This document shows positions 35,102 to 43,253 of a DNA stretch of 64,000 bases, one piece after another; position 1 is the stretch's first letter, and each line of letters begins with the position of its first letter. The stretch covers positions 434,001 to 498,000 of the forward strand of contig NZ_JABMJG010000003.1 in assembly GCF_013376045.1 (NCBI RefSeq). Reading direction: 5' to 3'. The DNA comes from Variovorax sp. SG517. Its GTDB lineage: Bacteria > Pseudomonadota > Gammaproteobacteria > Burkholderiales > Burkholderiaceae_C. The notes beneath the pieces were generated by a model. It was not told the origin of the DNA. It did no database searches and saw only the letters and a program-made list of their open reading frames with translations. The position numbers were made by a program, and so were the translations under genes.

Positions 35102-35341
35102 CTAGAGCTCGATGAATGCCGAGGTGGCCTTGTTGAGCGCCAGCATGCCCTTGGCCGTGATCGTTTCGACCTGCGCAAGCTGGCGGATCGCGCGCGCATC
35201 GGGAGCGCGATCCGAAGGCGGGATGAAGGCCGTCACCAACTCCGCCGCACGCAGCACGCGCACCCTGTCGATGTCGGCCGGCGTGTGGATGACATATGGC
35301 AATTTCTGCTCGGCGATAGCCCGAAGAAATTCCATGGACAT
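35102..35341 (-). CDS. small conserved-looking hypothetical protein
   Basis: 79 residues from the ATG at 35341, with AAGGAG seven bases upstream. The protein runs MSMEFLRAIAEQKLPYVIHT and contains LRAAELVTAFIPPSD and ITAKGMLALNKATSAFIEL. This looks like a small cytoplasmic winged or helical protein with no signal peptide or membrane helix. I recall similar short proteins in Comamonadaceae but no function. It is read toward the T6SS operon on the same strand, 485 bp upstream of tssB, so it is probably a separate unit. Confidence 0.65.
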   Translation of the reverse strand: MSMEFLRAIAEQKLPYVIHTPADIDRVRVLRAAELVTAFIPPSDRAPDARAIRQLAQVETITAKGMLALNKATSAFIEL

Positions 35342-35525
35342 GAGCCGTCTCCTTTTGGTTGAGGGCGTTCCGGACATTGTGCGCACAAACAATTAGCCTT
35401 GTCTAAACCCTGTGCTGCGCGTGCCTTTCTTCGCGTGTACCGAAGTGTTCCTTTCGCACGAAGGAAGCGACGAAGGTGCCAGTTTGTTTCTGGTGGCCGG
35501 TCCGTGGGTTCGGCGGTTTCTGCGT
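35342..35525. other. gene-free stretch beside the MITE-like element
   Basis: This 184-bp stretch lies between the small gene and the inverted-repeat element. Possible short reading frames here run on into the element's repeats and show no protein-like composition. Its first bases are the upstream region of the small gene. Confidence 0.5.
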
Positions 35526-35796
35526 CTAGGGCCTGTTCACACTATTTCCGGGGTCGCGAAGGGCAGCAAGGGCGGGCCAATCAAGGCGCGTGACGACGCG
35601 TGTGCATGCGCACACGCTAGGAGCGCAACGCCGAGTGGTCCGCCCTTGCTGCCCTTCCCGCAGGGTTGGCGCTCCAAGGGGCCGTCTGCGGCGTTGCCCG
35701 CGCTTGCAAGGCTTCAGCCTTGCTGCGCACGGGCGCCTTGCAGCCAGCCCCTTGGAGCACCAACGCGACCCCGGAAATAGTGTGAACAGGCCCTAG
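35526..35796. mobile_element. MITE-like element with 33-bp perfect terminal inverted repeats
   Basis: Positions 35526-35558 and 35764-35796 are perfect inverted copies of 33 bp, beginning CTAGGGCCTGTTCACACTAT. Inside are two further hairpin arms. Arm one is 35559-35578 with 35637-35656 (19 of 20 paired), enclosing an 8-bp stem with a 4-base loop at 35598-35617. Arm two is 35665-35682 with 35747-35764 (17 of 18), enclosing GCAAGGC-TTCA-GCCTTGC at 35706-35723. No transposase or real gene is inside. Both ends carry CTAG, which may be a target duplication. The right end covers the stop codon of the phosphatase gene. A non-autonomous transposable element is the likeliest reading; a structured RNA is the alternative. 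Confidence 0.75.
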
Positions 35797-36935
35797 CCAG
35801 TGGACTGGACAGGCCACGCCGTGGTGTCCGGCATGACGACGTGCCACCGCACCGGTTCGATGCCCTCGAAGGTCTCGCGATAGCGATCGGAGCTGCGGCT
35901 TTCACCGGTCACGTCGCGTATCACGATGCTCTCTATGCGCTGCGGATGCGAGCGAAACGTTTGCGCGTAGATCTCGGGATCGGCCTCGCCCGAATCGCCC
36001 ACCAGCACGAAGCGCCGCTGCGGAAACTCCGCAAGCAGCCGCTGGATCACGCCGAGCTTGTGCGCGCGCGAATCCTCGTCGCCGGGAATGAGCGTGCGCC
36101 ACGTCGTGCTCTCGCGCAGGTGCATGCTGCCCTGCGGAAAGTCGGCGTTGCGGATGAAGTCCGACAGCGACGGATAGAGCTGTATCGGGCTCGCCGAAAG
36201 ATAGTGGAAGCGCGTGCCGGGCGTCTTCGCCAATGCGCGATACCAGGCTGCCATGCGCGGTGCGGGCTCGAAGCGGCGCGCGAAGGTGTTGAGCAGCATC
36301 TCGCGCCGGTCGCGCACCTGCGTGCGCTTGATGGTGTCGTCGATGTCCGAGATGACGGAGATGCCCTGCTCGGGCACCACGAGCGCCTGACCCCTGAAGC
36401 GGTGCAGCAGTTCGCCCGGACCGGTCACGCCATGAAAGTGCACCCACTCCTGCGGAGAAGGCGACGTCGAAAGCAGCGGTGCGCGCGGCATGTCGATCAC
36501 GATGCGCAGGTTGCACCGGCCGTCCTTGCCCGATGGCGGCATCGTCACGCGCGCGGGGCCGCCGTCGAAATCGATGTCGATGACCTTGCCTTCTTCCGAC
36601 TCCGCATGGAAGAGCGCGGTGCGCTGGTTGAAGCGCAGCCGCGCGGCGGGCGAGAGCTTCCTGAGGCTCAGGCCCAGGTAGCGCGCGAAAGCCGGGTTGA
36701 GGCCCCAGCGGGTCTCGCGCTCGAAGATCCACGCATGGATGTCGACTTCGAGCCGGCCGTCGGCGGTGGGGCGCGCGGTGCCGGTCATGAAGAGCGCTTC
36801 CTCGTCGGGCTCCAGGGGCTCCGCGGCATGCAGGAGCCGCACCGGCGCAAGGCCCGCGAGCAGGGCCGCGCCGGCGATCACCGAGCGGCGCCGCAAGCCG
36901 GACGGAAGTGGCCGGTGCGCGACGCCTTCGTTCAT
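35793..36935 (-). CDS. App1-type phosphatase (DUF2183), exported
   Basis: 380 residues. The N-terminus has an arginine-rich hydrophobic signal (LRRRSVIAGAALLAGLAPVRLLHA) that may be Tat type. The C-terminal two thirds is the App1/DUF2183 HAD-like domain, with the catalytic motif SDIDDTIKRT (Asp197, Asp199, Thr201) and later FVLVGDSGEADPEIY. Yeast App1 is a phosphatidate phosphatase; the bacterial substrate is unknown. The TAG stop lies inside the terminal repeat of the MITE-like element (35793-35795). The element therefore supplies the end of the protein, and the last few residues may differ from relatives. The next gene upstream on the same strand, folA, ends 4 bp before this start. Confidence 0.82.
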   Translation of the reverse strand: MNEGVAHRPLPSGLRRRSVIAGAALLAGLAPVRLLHAAEPLEPDEEALFMTGTARPTADGRLEVDIHAWIFERETRWGLNPAFARYLGLSLRKLSPAARLRFNQRTALFHAESEEGKVIDIDFDGGPARVTMPPSGKDGRCNLRIVIDMPRAPLLSTSPSPQEWVHFHGVTGPGELLHRFRGQALVVPEQGISVISDIDDTIKRTQVRDRREMLLNTFARRFEPAPRMAAWYRALAKTPGTRFHYLSASPIQLYPSLSDFIRNADFPQGSMHLRESTTWRTLIPGDEDSRAHKLGVIQRLLAEFPQRRFVLVGDSGEADPEIYAQTFRSHPQRIESIVIRDVTGESRSSDRYRETFEGIEPVRWHVVMPDTTAWPVQSTG

Positions 36936-36939
36936 CGCC

Positions 36940-37467
36940 TCATTTCGCCGCCGGGGCCGGTGCGATGCGCACGAAGGTCACGAAGCTGAAGCCCAGGCCT
37001 TCCTTGGCCGAGACATGCGATTCGCGCTGCGTCTCGCGCCACGAGGCGGCATCGAGTTCCGGTGCGTAGGCATCGCCTTCGTAGTCGCGCGCGACCTCGG
37101 TCACCACCGCGCGCTGCGCGAGCGGCTCGGCCTCGGCGTAGATCTGCGCGCCGCCGATGACCCATGCGGTGTCGACACCCGGCTGTTCGCAAAGCGCCAG
37201 CGCCTCCTGCAGGCTCGCTGCGCGCTGCGCGCCTTCGGCCTGCCAGTCGGCCTGCCGCGTGACCACGATGTTGCGCCGGCCCGGCAGCGGGCGGAAGCGC
37301 GGCGGCAGCGAGTCCCAGGTCTTGCGGCCCATGATCACCGGCGCGCCCGCGGTCTGCTGCTTGAAGTGCGCCATGTCCTCCGGGATGTGCCAGGGAATGG
37401 TGTTGTTCACGCCGATCACGCCGTTGGCGGCGCGGGCGAAGATGAGGTTGATGCGCGGCTTGCTCAT
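36940..37467 (-). CDS. folA: dihydrofolate reductase
   Basis: 175 residues from the ATG at 37467. An ATG at 37485 overlaps the thyA stop (ATGA) and adds six residues (MSGVSP). The enzyme reduces dihydrofolate to tetrahydrofolate with NADPH. Seen are INLIFARAANGVIGVNNTIPWHIPEDMAHFKQQT (with the substrate-binding acidic residue), VIMGRKTWDSLPPRFRPLPGRRNIVVTR, and AWVIGGAQIYAEAEPLA. The gene lies directly behind thyA, which makes dihydrofolate, a very common pairing. Length and motifs are normal; no resistance-type change is obvious. Confidence 0.95.
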   Translation of the reverse strand: MSKPRINLIFARAANGVIGVNNTIPWHIPEDMAHFKQQTAGAPVIMGRKTWDSLPPRFRPLPGRRNIVVTRQADWQAEGAQRAASLQEALALCEQPGVDTAWVIGGAQIYAEAEPLAQRAVVTEVARDYEGDAYAPELDAASWRETQRESHVSAKEGLGFSFVTFVRIAPAPAAK

Positions 37468-37481
37468 CGGGCTCACACCGC

Positions 37482-38324
37482 TCATACCGCCACGGGCGCC
37501 TTGATCGGGTCGTGGTGCCGGTAGTCGAGCACCTCGAAGTCCTCGTACTGGTAGTCGAAGATCGACGCAGGCTTGCGCTTGATGTTCAGCGTGGGGTAGG
37601 GGTAGGGCGTGCGGCTCAACTGCAGCGCCACCTGCTCGGCGTGGTTGCTGTAGATGTGGCAGTCGCCGCCGGTCCAGATGAAGTCGCCCACGTCGAGGTC
37701 GCACTGCTGCGCGATCATGTGCGTGAGCAGCGCATAGCTCGCGATGTTGAAGGGCACGCCCAGGAAGATGTCGGCGCTGCGCTGGTAGAGCTGGCAGCTG
37801 AGCTTGCCGCGCTCGCCCTCGGCTTGCGGCGGCGCCACGTAGAACTGGAAGAAGGCGTGGCAGGGCATGAGCGCCATCTTCGAGAGCTCGGCCACGTTCC
37901 ATGCGCTCACGATGATGCGGCGCGAATCGGGATTGGTCTTCAGCGTCTTGATGACTTCGGCGATCTGGTCGATGTGGCCGCCGTCGGGCGTGGGCCAGCT
38001 GCGCCATTGCACGCCGTACACGGGACCGAGGTCGCCGTCCTCGCGCGCCCATTCGTCCCAGATGGTGACGCCGCGTTCCTTGAGCCAGTTGTTGTTGCTG
38101 GAGCCGGTGAGGAACCACAGCAGTTCCTGGATGATGGACTTCAGGTGCACCTTCTTGGTGGTGACCAGCGGGAAGCCCTCGTTCAGGTCGAAGCGCATCT
38201 GGTGGCCGAACACGCTCTTGGTGCCGGTGCCCGTGCGGTCGCTCTTGAAGACGCCATGGGTGTCGACGTGGCGCATGAAATCTTCGTACTGGGAGCGGAC
38301 GGGGCGGGCGGGCGTGGAGGTCAT
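37482..38324 (-). CDS. thyA: thymidylate synthase
   Basis: 280 residues. ThyA methylates dUMP to dTMP using methylene-tetrahydrofolate. The start [36 protein letters not shown] is standard, the catalytic Cys is in [13 protein letters not shown], and [29 protein letters not shown] is complete. The ATG at 38324 is the most upstream Met with family similarity following. The gene is divergent from the nitrile hydratase operon across 71 bp and feeds into folA downstream. Confidence 0.96.
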   Translation of the reverse strand: MTSTPARPVRSQYEDFMRHVDTHGVFKSDRTGTGTKSVFGHQMRFDLNEGFPLVTTKKVHLKSIIQELLWFLTGSSNNNWLKERGVTIWDEWAREDGDLGPVYGVQWRSWPTPDGGHIDQIAEVIKTLKTNPDSRRIIVSAWNVAELSKMALMPCHAFFQFYVAPPQAEGERGKLSCQLYQRSADIFLGVPFNIASYALLTHMIAQQCDLDVGDFIWTGGDCHIYSNHAEQVALQLSRTPYPYPTLNIKRKPASIFDYQYEDFEVLDYRHHDPIKAPVAV

Positions 38325-38395
38325 GGGGGAGGGCTTCCGGAGGGGAACTGGCGGGAGGCTTCGAATTTTAAGTGCCCGGGCGTAGCATCGTCCGG

Positions 38396-39055
38396 ATGAG
38401 CTCCACCAACCCCCACGTCGGCGACGGCCACCACCACGACGATGACCACGAACACAGCGAACTCGGCGAGATGGACCTGCGCGTTCGCGCCCTCGAGAGC
38501 GTGCTCGCGCAGAAGGGCTACATCGACCCGGCCGCGCTCGACGTGCTGATCGATACCTACCAGACCCGCGTCGGCCCGCGCAACGGCGCGCGGGTGGTGG
38601 CCAGGGCCTGGGTCGATCCGGCCTTCCGGCAGTGGCTGCTGGCCGACGCCACCGCGGCGATCGCCTCGATGGGCTACACGGGCCGCCAGGGCGAGCACAT
38701 GGTGGCGGTGGAGAACACCGACGATACCCACCACATGGTCGTGTGCACGCTGTGCAGCTGCTACCCGTGGCCGGTGCTGGGGCTGCCGCCCACCTGGTAC
38801 AAGAGCGCGCCGTACCGTTCGCGCGCGGTGAAGGACCCGCGCGGCGTGCTCGCCGATTTCGGCACCGCGCTGCCCGAGAGCACGCGTATCCGCGTGTGGG
38901 ATTCGACCGCCGAGGTGCGTTATCTGGTGATCCCGCAGCGCCCCGCCGGCACCGAAGGCATGAACGAGGAAGAACTCGCCGCACTGGTCTCGCGCGATTC
39001 GATGATCGGCACGCGGCTGGCCGGCGCGCCGGCCGAAGCGGGGAGCGCCGCATGA
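38396..39055 (+). CDS. nthA: nitrile hydratase alpha subunit, cobalt type
   Basis: 219 residues. Nitrile hydratase converts nitriles to amides. The metal claw is VCTLCSC with Cys117, Cys120 and Cys122; the Thr in CTLC marks the cobalt form, while iron enzymes have Ser. The His/Asp-rich N-terminus ([10 protein letters not shown]) is unusual and could help cobalt capture, although other alphas also have short His runs. The ATG at 38396 is preferred. The beta gene's ATG overlaps this stop (ATGA). Folding normally needs the accessory gene found third in this operon. Confidence 0.93.
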   Translation: MSSTNPHVGDGHHHDDDHEHSELGEMDLRVRALESVLAQKGYIDPAALDVLIDTYQTRVGPRNGARVVARAWVDPAFRQWLLADATAAIASMGYTGRQGEHMVAVENTDDTHHMVVCTLCSCYPWPVLGLPPTWYKSAPYRSRAVKDPRGVLADFGTALPESTRIRVWDSTAEVRYLVIPQRPAGTEGMNEEELAALVSRDSMIGTRLAGAPAEAGSAA

Positions 39056-39717
39056 GCTACGTGACGAAGGCCGACCTCGGCGGCCAGCCGGGCTTCGGCA
39101 AGGTGGTGCCCGAAGCCGAAGTCGAGCTCTTCCATGCCGCCTGGGAGCCGCGCGCGCTGGCGCTGGTGCTGGCCATGGGCGCGACGGGCTCGTGGAACAT
39201 CGACGCGAGCCGTGCCGTGCGCGAAACGCTGCCCGACTACGGCGAGCTGAGCTACTACCAGATCTGGCTTCGCGCGCTGGAGCAGTTGATGCTGCAGCGC
39301 GGGCAGGTCTTTCCCGACGAGATCGCCAGCGGCGAGATGCGCCACGCGGCCGCGCCCGTGGCCCGCGTGCTGCAGGCGGCCAACGTACCCGCCGTCCTCG
39401 CCAAGGGCTCGCCCACCGAGCGGCCGGCGCCGGCCCCGGCGCGCTTCGCAGCTGGCCAGCCAGTGCGCATGCACCTGGGCAAGGTCGACCATCACACGCG
39501 GCTACCGGGCTACGTGCAGGGCAAGCGCGGCACCATCGTCCGCGTGCATGGCGCGCACGTGTTCGCCGACACCAATGCGCAAGGGCTCGGCGAGCAGCCG
39601 CAGTGGCTCTACACGGTGGAGTTCGACGAAGCCGAGCTCTGGGGCGACGATGCGCCGCGCCAGAACCTGTCGGTGTCGGTCGATGCGTGGGAAAGTTATC
39701 TGGAGGCTGTGGCATGA
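39052..39717 (+). CDS. nthB: nitrile hydratase beta subunit
   Basis: 221 residues, one beta chain of the alpha-beta nitrile hydratase. Typical parts are [41 protein letters not shown] near the N-terminus, and the SH3-like C-terminus with [34 protein letters not shown] and [16 protein letters not shown]. It packs on alpha to form the active site. The gene overlaps alpha and the accessory gene by ATGA motifs on both sides, so the three are translated as a unit. Confidence 0.92.
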   Translation: MSYVTKADLGGQPGFGKVVPEAEVELFHAAWEPRALALVLAMGATGSWNIDASRAVRETLPDYGELSYYQIWLRALEQLMLQRGQVFPDEIASGEMRHAAAPVARVLQAANVPAVLAKGSPTERPAPAPARFAAGQPVRMHLGKVDHHTRLPGYVQGKRGTIVRVHGAHVFADTNAQGLGEQPQWLYTVEFDEAELWGDDAPRQNLSVSVDAWESYLEAVA

Positions 39718-40082
39718 GCAGCGAACGCATGCCGCTGTCGCCCGGCATGCCGCGTGACGCGGACGGGCCCGTCTTCAGCGCGCCCTGGGAGGCACAGGCT
39801 TTCGCGATGACGTTGGCGCTGCACGAGCGCGGCCTCTTCACCTGGCCCGAATGGGCCGAGGCGCTGGCGGCGCAGATCGCCCAGGCGCAAGCGGCGGGCG
39901 ACCCCGATACCGGCCAGACCTACTACCTGCACTGGCTGGCCGCTCTCGAGAAGCTCGTGGCCAGCAAGGGCGCCAGCTCCGACGGCGAACTGGCGCGGTA
40001 CCGCCATGCCTGGGCGCAGGCGGCGGACCGAACCCCGCACGGACAGCCGATCGAGCTGCGCGCGGAAGACTTTCCCGGCTGA
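39714..40082 (+). CDS. nitrile hydratase accessory/maturation protein
   Basis: 122 residues, related to the N-terminal part of the nitrile hydratase beta chain (FSAPWEAQAFAMTLALHERGLFTWPEWAEALAAQI, TYYLHWLAALEKLVASKG). This is the usual form of the self-subunit-swapping chaperone that loads cobalt into the alpha chain. It lies third in the operon, overlapping beta by ATGA. No amidase gene follows, so the amide product must be handled elsewhere. After the stop, 75 bp lead to the peptidase gene. Confidence 0.85.
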   Translation: MSSERMPLSPGMPRDADGPVFSAPWEAQAFAMTLALHERGLFTWPEWAEALAAQIAQAQAAGDPDTGQTYYLHWLAALEKLVASKGASSDGELARYRHAWAQAADRTPHGQPIELRAEDFPG

Positions 40083-40157
40083 AGTGTCGGTAGAGTCAGC
40101 GAGGCGCGGCGGCGCTGCCGCGCCTTCCCGGAACCTCCTTCAACAGAACGGAAAACA

Positions 40158-41465
40158 ATGACGATTCACTCGCGCCATCCCGCATCCGCCTCGTCGGCTC
40201 CTTCGGCCATGAAATCCCGGCCGCCTGCCCGCCGCCGCATGCTCGCCATCGCCCAGTGCTCCGCGCTCGCATGCGCGCTCCTCGCCGGCAGCGCGATGGC
40301 CCAGAAGCCGCACCAGGGCGTGCTCGACGCGGCTACGCAGAGCAAGGACGGCGCGCTCAAGATGCTGGAGACCATGGTCAACATCGACTCGGGCTCTGCC
40401 GACACGGCGGGCCTTGCCAAGGTGAGCGATCTGGCGGTGGAAGAGCTGCGCAAGCTCGGCGCGCGCATCGAGACCTTTCCGGCCGAGCCGCATCCGGGCA
40501 CCAACGTGGTGGCCACGCTGACGGGGCAGGGCAAGAAGAAGATCCTGATCCTGGCGCACATGGACACCGTCTTCAAGGAAGGCACGGCCGCGGCCAAGCC
40601 CTTCTACATCAAGGACGGCCGCGCCTACGGTCCCGGCGTGATGGACGACAAGGGCGGCGTGGTGGCCGGCCTGTACGCGCTGAAGATCCTGCAGCAGATC
40701 GGCTTCAAGGACTATGGGCAGATCACCTTCCTGCTCGACACCAACGAGGAGACCGGCTCCGTGGGCACCAGCGCGCTGATCGAGCGCGTGGCGAAGCAGC
40801 ACGACGTGGCGCTGAACCTGGAGCCGGGCCGCCCGGCCGATGGCCTGGTGGTCGAGCGCAAGGGCTCGGCCACTGCGCTCGTCGAGGTGAAGGGACTCGC
40901 CGCCCACGCGGGCGTGGCACCAGAGGCCGGCCGCAACGCGGCGATGGAGGTCGCACACCAGGTGCTGCAGCTCTCGAGGACGGCCGACGCGGCGAAGAAG
41001 ACCACCGTCAACTTCACGGTGCTCACGGCCAACGGCCCGACCAACGTGATTCCCGCGACCGCGAGCGCCAAGGGCGACGTGCGCGCCGCCACGCCCGAGG
41101 AGCTCGACCGCGTCGAGAAGGATCTCGTGCGCATCTCGCAGAACAAGCTGATTCCCGAGACCGAGGTGCGCGTGCGCCTGATTCGCGGCCTGCCGCCGAT
41201 GCCGCGCTCGCCCGCGTCCGACAAGCTGGTTGCCATGGCCGAAGGCATCTACGCGGAGATCGGCAAGAAGCTCACCATCGAGAGCAGCGGCGGCGCGGCC
41301 GACGCGAGCCTGGTGGCGGGCGTCGGCGTGCCGGTGCTCGACGGCTTCGGCATCGTGGGCGGCGGCATCCACACGCCGGAGGAGTACGCGGAAGTCGAGA
41401 GCGTGGTGCCGCGGCTCTACCTGCTCTCGCGCATGCTGATGGACTTGTCCAGCAGCGGCAACTGA
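40158..41465 (+). CDS. exported M20 peptidase, glutamate carboxypeptidase (carboxypeptidase G) type
   Basis: 435 residues. A long N-terminus (about 1-48) ends in a Sec signal peptide, ACALLAGSAMAQ; the true start may be the ATG at 40209 (MKSRPP). The M20 dizinc peptidase is complete: LAHMDTVF (His and Asp), GPGVMDDKGGV (bridging Asp), TNEETGS (catalytic and ligand Glu), LNLEPG and the C-terminal GIVGGGIHTPEEY. The nearest wording is carboxypeptidase G, which removes C-terminal glutamate from folates and similar N-acyl-glutamates. The nearby folA-thyA pair makes a folate link tempting, but it is in another transcription unit and the cleaved compound is not known. Confidence 0.82.
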   Translation: MTIHSRHPASASSAPSAMKSRPPARRRMLAIAQCSALACALLAGSAMAQKPHQGVLDAATQSKDGALKMLETMVNIDSGSADTAGLAKVSDLAVEELRKLGARIETFPAEPHPGTNVVATLTGQGKKKILILAHMDTVFKEGTAAAKPFYIKDGRAYGPGVMDDKGGVVAGLYALKILQQIGFKDYGQITFLLDTNEETGSVGTSALIERVAKQHDVALNLEPGRPADGLVVERKGSATALVEVKGLAAHAGVAPEAGRNAAMEVAHQVLQLSRTADAAKKTTVNFTVLTANGPTNVIPATASAKGDVRAATPEELDRVEKDLVRISQNKLIPETEVRVRLIRGLPPMPRSPASDKLVAMAEGIYAEIGKKLTIESSGGAADASLVAGVGVPVLDGFGIVGGGIHTPEEYAEVESVVPRLYLLSRMLMDLSSSGN

Positions 41466-41475
41466 ACGTCCAGGC

Positions 41476-42180
41476 TCAGCCGCGCTTCGGAATGCCCAGC
41501 CCCGCCACCACGGCGGGGCGCGCCACGAAGGCCTCGAGCGTGCGCGCGACGTTCGGGAAGTCCTTGAAGCCGACCAGGTCGCCGGCCTCGTAGAAGCCGA
41601 TCAGGTTGCGGATCCACGGGAAGGTGGCGATGTCGGCGATGGTGTAGTCGCTGCCCATGATCCATGCGCGATCGGCCAGCCGCTTGTCGAGCACGCCCAG
41701 CAGGCGCTTCGACTCGTTCACGTAGCGGTCGCGCGGGCGCTTGTCTTCATAGTCCTTGCCGGCGAACTTGTTGAAGAAGCCGAGCTGGCCGAACATCGGG
41801 CCGATGCCGCCCATCTGGAACATCACCCACTGCAGCGTCTCGTAGCGGCCGGCGGCGTCCTGCGGGATGAGCTTGCCGGTCTTCTCGGCAAGGTACACGA
41901 GGATCGCGCCCGATTCGAACAGTGCCAGCGGCTTGCCGCCGGGGCCGTTGGGGTCGAGGATGGCCGGGATCTTGTTGTTCGGGTTGAGCGACAGGAACTC
42001 GGGCGACATCTGGTCGTTGGTTTCGAAGCTCACCAGGTGCGGCTCGTAGGGCAGGCCGGTTTCCTCCAGCATGATCGAAATCTTCACGCCGTTGGGCGTG
42101 GGCAGCGAATACAGCTGCAGCCGCTCGGGGTGCTGCGCGGGCCATTTCTTCGTGATGGGAAAGCTCGAGAGATCGGTCAT
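41476..42180 (-). CDS. glutathione S-transferase family protein (YfcG/Ure2-like)
   Basis: 234 residues, cytosolic. The thioredoxin-like N-domain has LQLYSLPTPNGVKISIMLEETGLPYEPHLVSF and NPNNKIPAILDP, which hold the glutathione site (Asn/Thr type instead of Tyr/Ser), and ALFESGAILVYLAEKTGKLIP. The helical C-domain follows, with YTIADIATFPWIRN. This is the group often called YfcG or nu-class, which acts as a disulfide reductase or detoxifier. The gene is convergent with the peptidase gene, 10 bp apart. Substrate unknown. Confidence 0.87.
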   Translation of the reverse strand: MTDLSSFPITKKWPAQHPERLQLYSLPTPNGVKISIMLEETGLPYEPHLVSFETNDQMSPEFLSLNPNNKIPAILDPNGPGGKPLALFESGAILVYLAEKTGKLIPQDAAGRYETLQWVMFQMGGIGPMFGQLGFFNKFAGKDYEDKRPRDRYVNESKRLLGVLDKRLADRAWIMGSDYTIADIATFPWIRNLIGFYEAGDLVGFKDFPNVARTLEAFVARPAVVAGLGIPKRG

Positions 42181-42265
42181 GAAAGATCCTTGGGGGAGAA
42201 GACTGCAAGCGCGGGATTCTGCCCGGGCCGACTCCCGGGCGTGCGCGTGCGGTCTTGCCCCTGCC

Positions 42266-43105
42266 TCAGATCCCGAGCCAGCTCATCAGCGAGGCCTCGA
42301 CGTCGGCCGAAGGCTTGACGAATCCCACGTAGCTCGATGCCGCGAGCGCGCGCTTGCCGGCGTCGTTCTGTGCCAGGCCCAGCAGCGCGTCGCGCGCCGC
42401 GTTCACCGTGGCAGCGTCGAGCTTGCCGGACGCGAGCCATTGCTTGACGGGCACCGCGCGCGATTCCGCGCAGATCTTGCCGCCGCCGTCCTTCCAGGTC
42501 TTGATCACGCTCGAGGCGGCGGTGGCGCCGTAGGCCGCGAAGCCGTTCTGCACGTAGAAGGGCACGGCCTCCTGGAAGCGCGTGTTCGTCACTTTCACGG
42601 CCGTCGCGCCCTGCAGGCCCTGTTCGCGCAGCATGGCGCGCGTGATGACGGCGGTGATGGAGTCGGCGTCGGGCATCACCAGCTGCTTGCCGGCCACGCT
42701 CTTCCAGTCGGAGATGGGCTGCTGCTCCTTGCACAGGAACGACACCTTGTAGTCGGTGTAGCCGGTGGTCCATGCGAAGGCCTTGTACTGGCCGCCCTTG
42801 ATGGCGCCGAGCGCCACGTGCGAGGGATGCACGAAGGCGAGGTCGACCTGCTGCTGCTTCAGCGCCTCGCGCGCGCCGTTGTACGAGTTGAGCACCTTCA
42901 CCGTCACCGGCTGCTTGAGCGCCTTGGAGAGCACGTCGGCGATGGGCTCGAAGCGGGCGGTGATCTGCGCGTCGGACACGTCGTAGCTCACGCCTTCGCT
43001 GACCCCGATCACGAGGGCGTGCGCCGAGGCGCCGGCCGCGAGGAGCGCGCCCGCGGCGACGCGGGCAACGAGGCGAAGCGAAGGATGAAGGGGCAGGCGT
43101 TGCAT
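42266..43105 (-). CDS. PhnD-like periplasmic phosphate/phosphonate-type receptor
   Basis: 279 residues with a Sec signal peptide (RVAAGALLAAGASAHA). The rest is a PhnD/phosphonate-family solute-binding protein: LSKALKQPVTVKVLNSYNGAREALKQQQVDLAFVHPSHVAL, then DADSITAVITRAMLREQG and ALLGLAQNDAGKRALAASSYVGF. Family members bind phosphonates, phosphite or other small anions and often act with PhnCE. No permease or ATPase gene is adjacent, so its partner is elsewhere or it is a sensor. An 18-bp inverted repeat lies 35 bp before the ATG. Confidence 0.8.
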   Translation of the reverse strand: MQRLPLHPSLRLVARVAAGALLAAGASAHALVIGVSEGVSYDVSDAQITARFEPIADVLSKALKQPVTVKVLNSYNGAREALKQQQVDLAFVHPSHVALGAIKGGQYKAFAWTTGYTDYKVSFLCKEQQPISDWKSVAGKQLVMPDADSITAVITRAMLREQGLQGATAVKVTNTRFQEAVPFYVQNGFAAYGATAASSVIKTWKDGGGKICAESRAVPVKQWLASGKLDAATVNAARDALLGLAQNDAGKRALAASSYVGFVKPSADVEASLMSWLGI

Positions 43106-43140
43106 GGCGGGGCTTTCTTCGGAGGTGGGTGTAATGGATT

Positions 43141-43158
43141 TGTAACTAAATTATTACA
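43141..43158. promoter_or_regulatory. inverted repeat upstream of the PhnD-like gene
   Basis: TGTAACTAAATTATTACA has perfect TGTAA/TTACA arms around an 8-bp AT-rich centre. It sits in the 148-bp gap between the PhnD-like gene and the diguanylate cyclase gene, in otherwise GC-rich DNA. The shape fits a dimeric repressor such as a TetR type, or an extended promoter. Confidence 0.45.
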
Positions 43159-43253
43159 TTGATCCAGCCTGGTGCAACAGGCGCCCGCGTTCGATGAAAG
43201 CTCCGATGGCGGCAGATAGTAGGTTCGTGCTAAGGACCGCGCATTGACGCCGG

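Noticed and set aside
35412..35780. Short open frames within the MITE-like element
   Set aside because: They run through the inverted repeats and hairpins, and no protein-like composition or ribosome site is seen.
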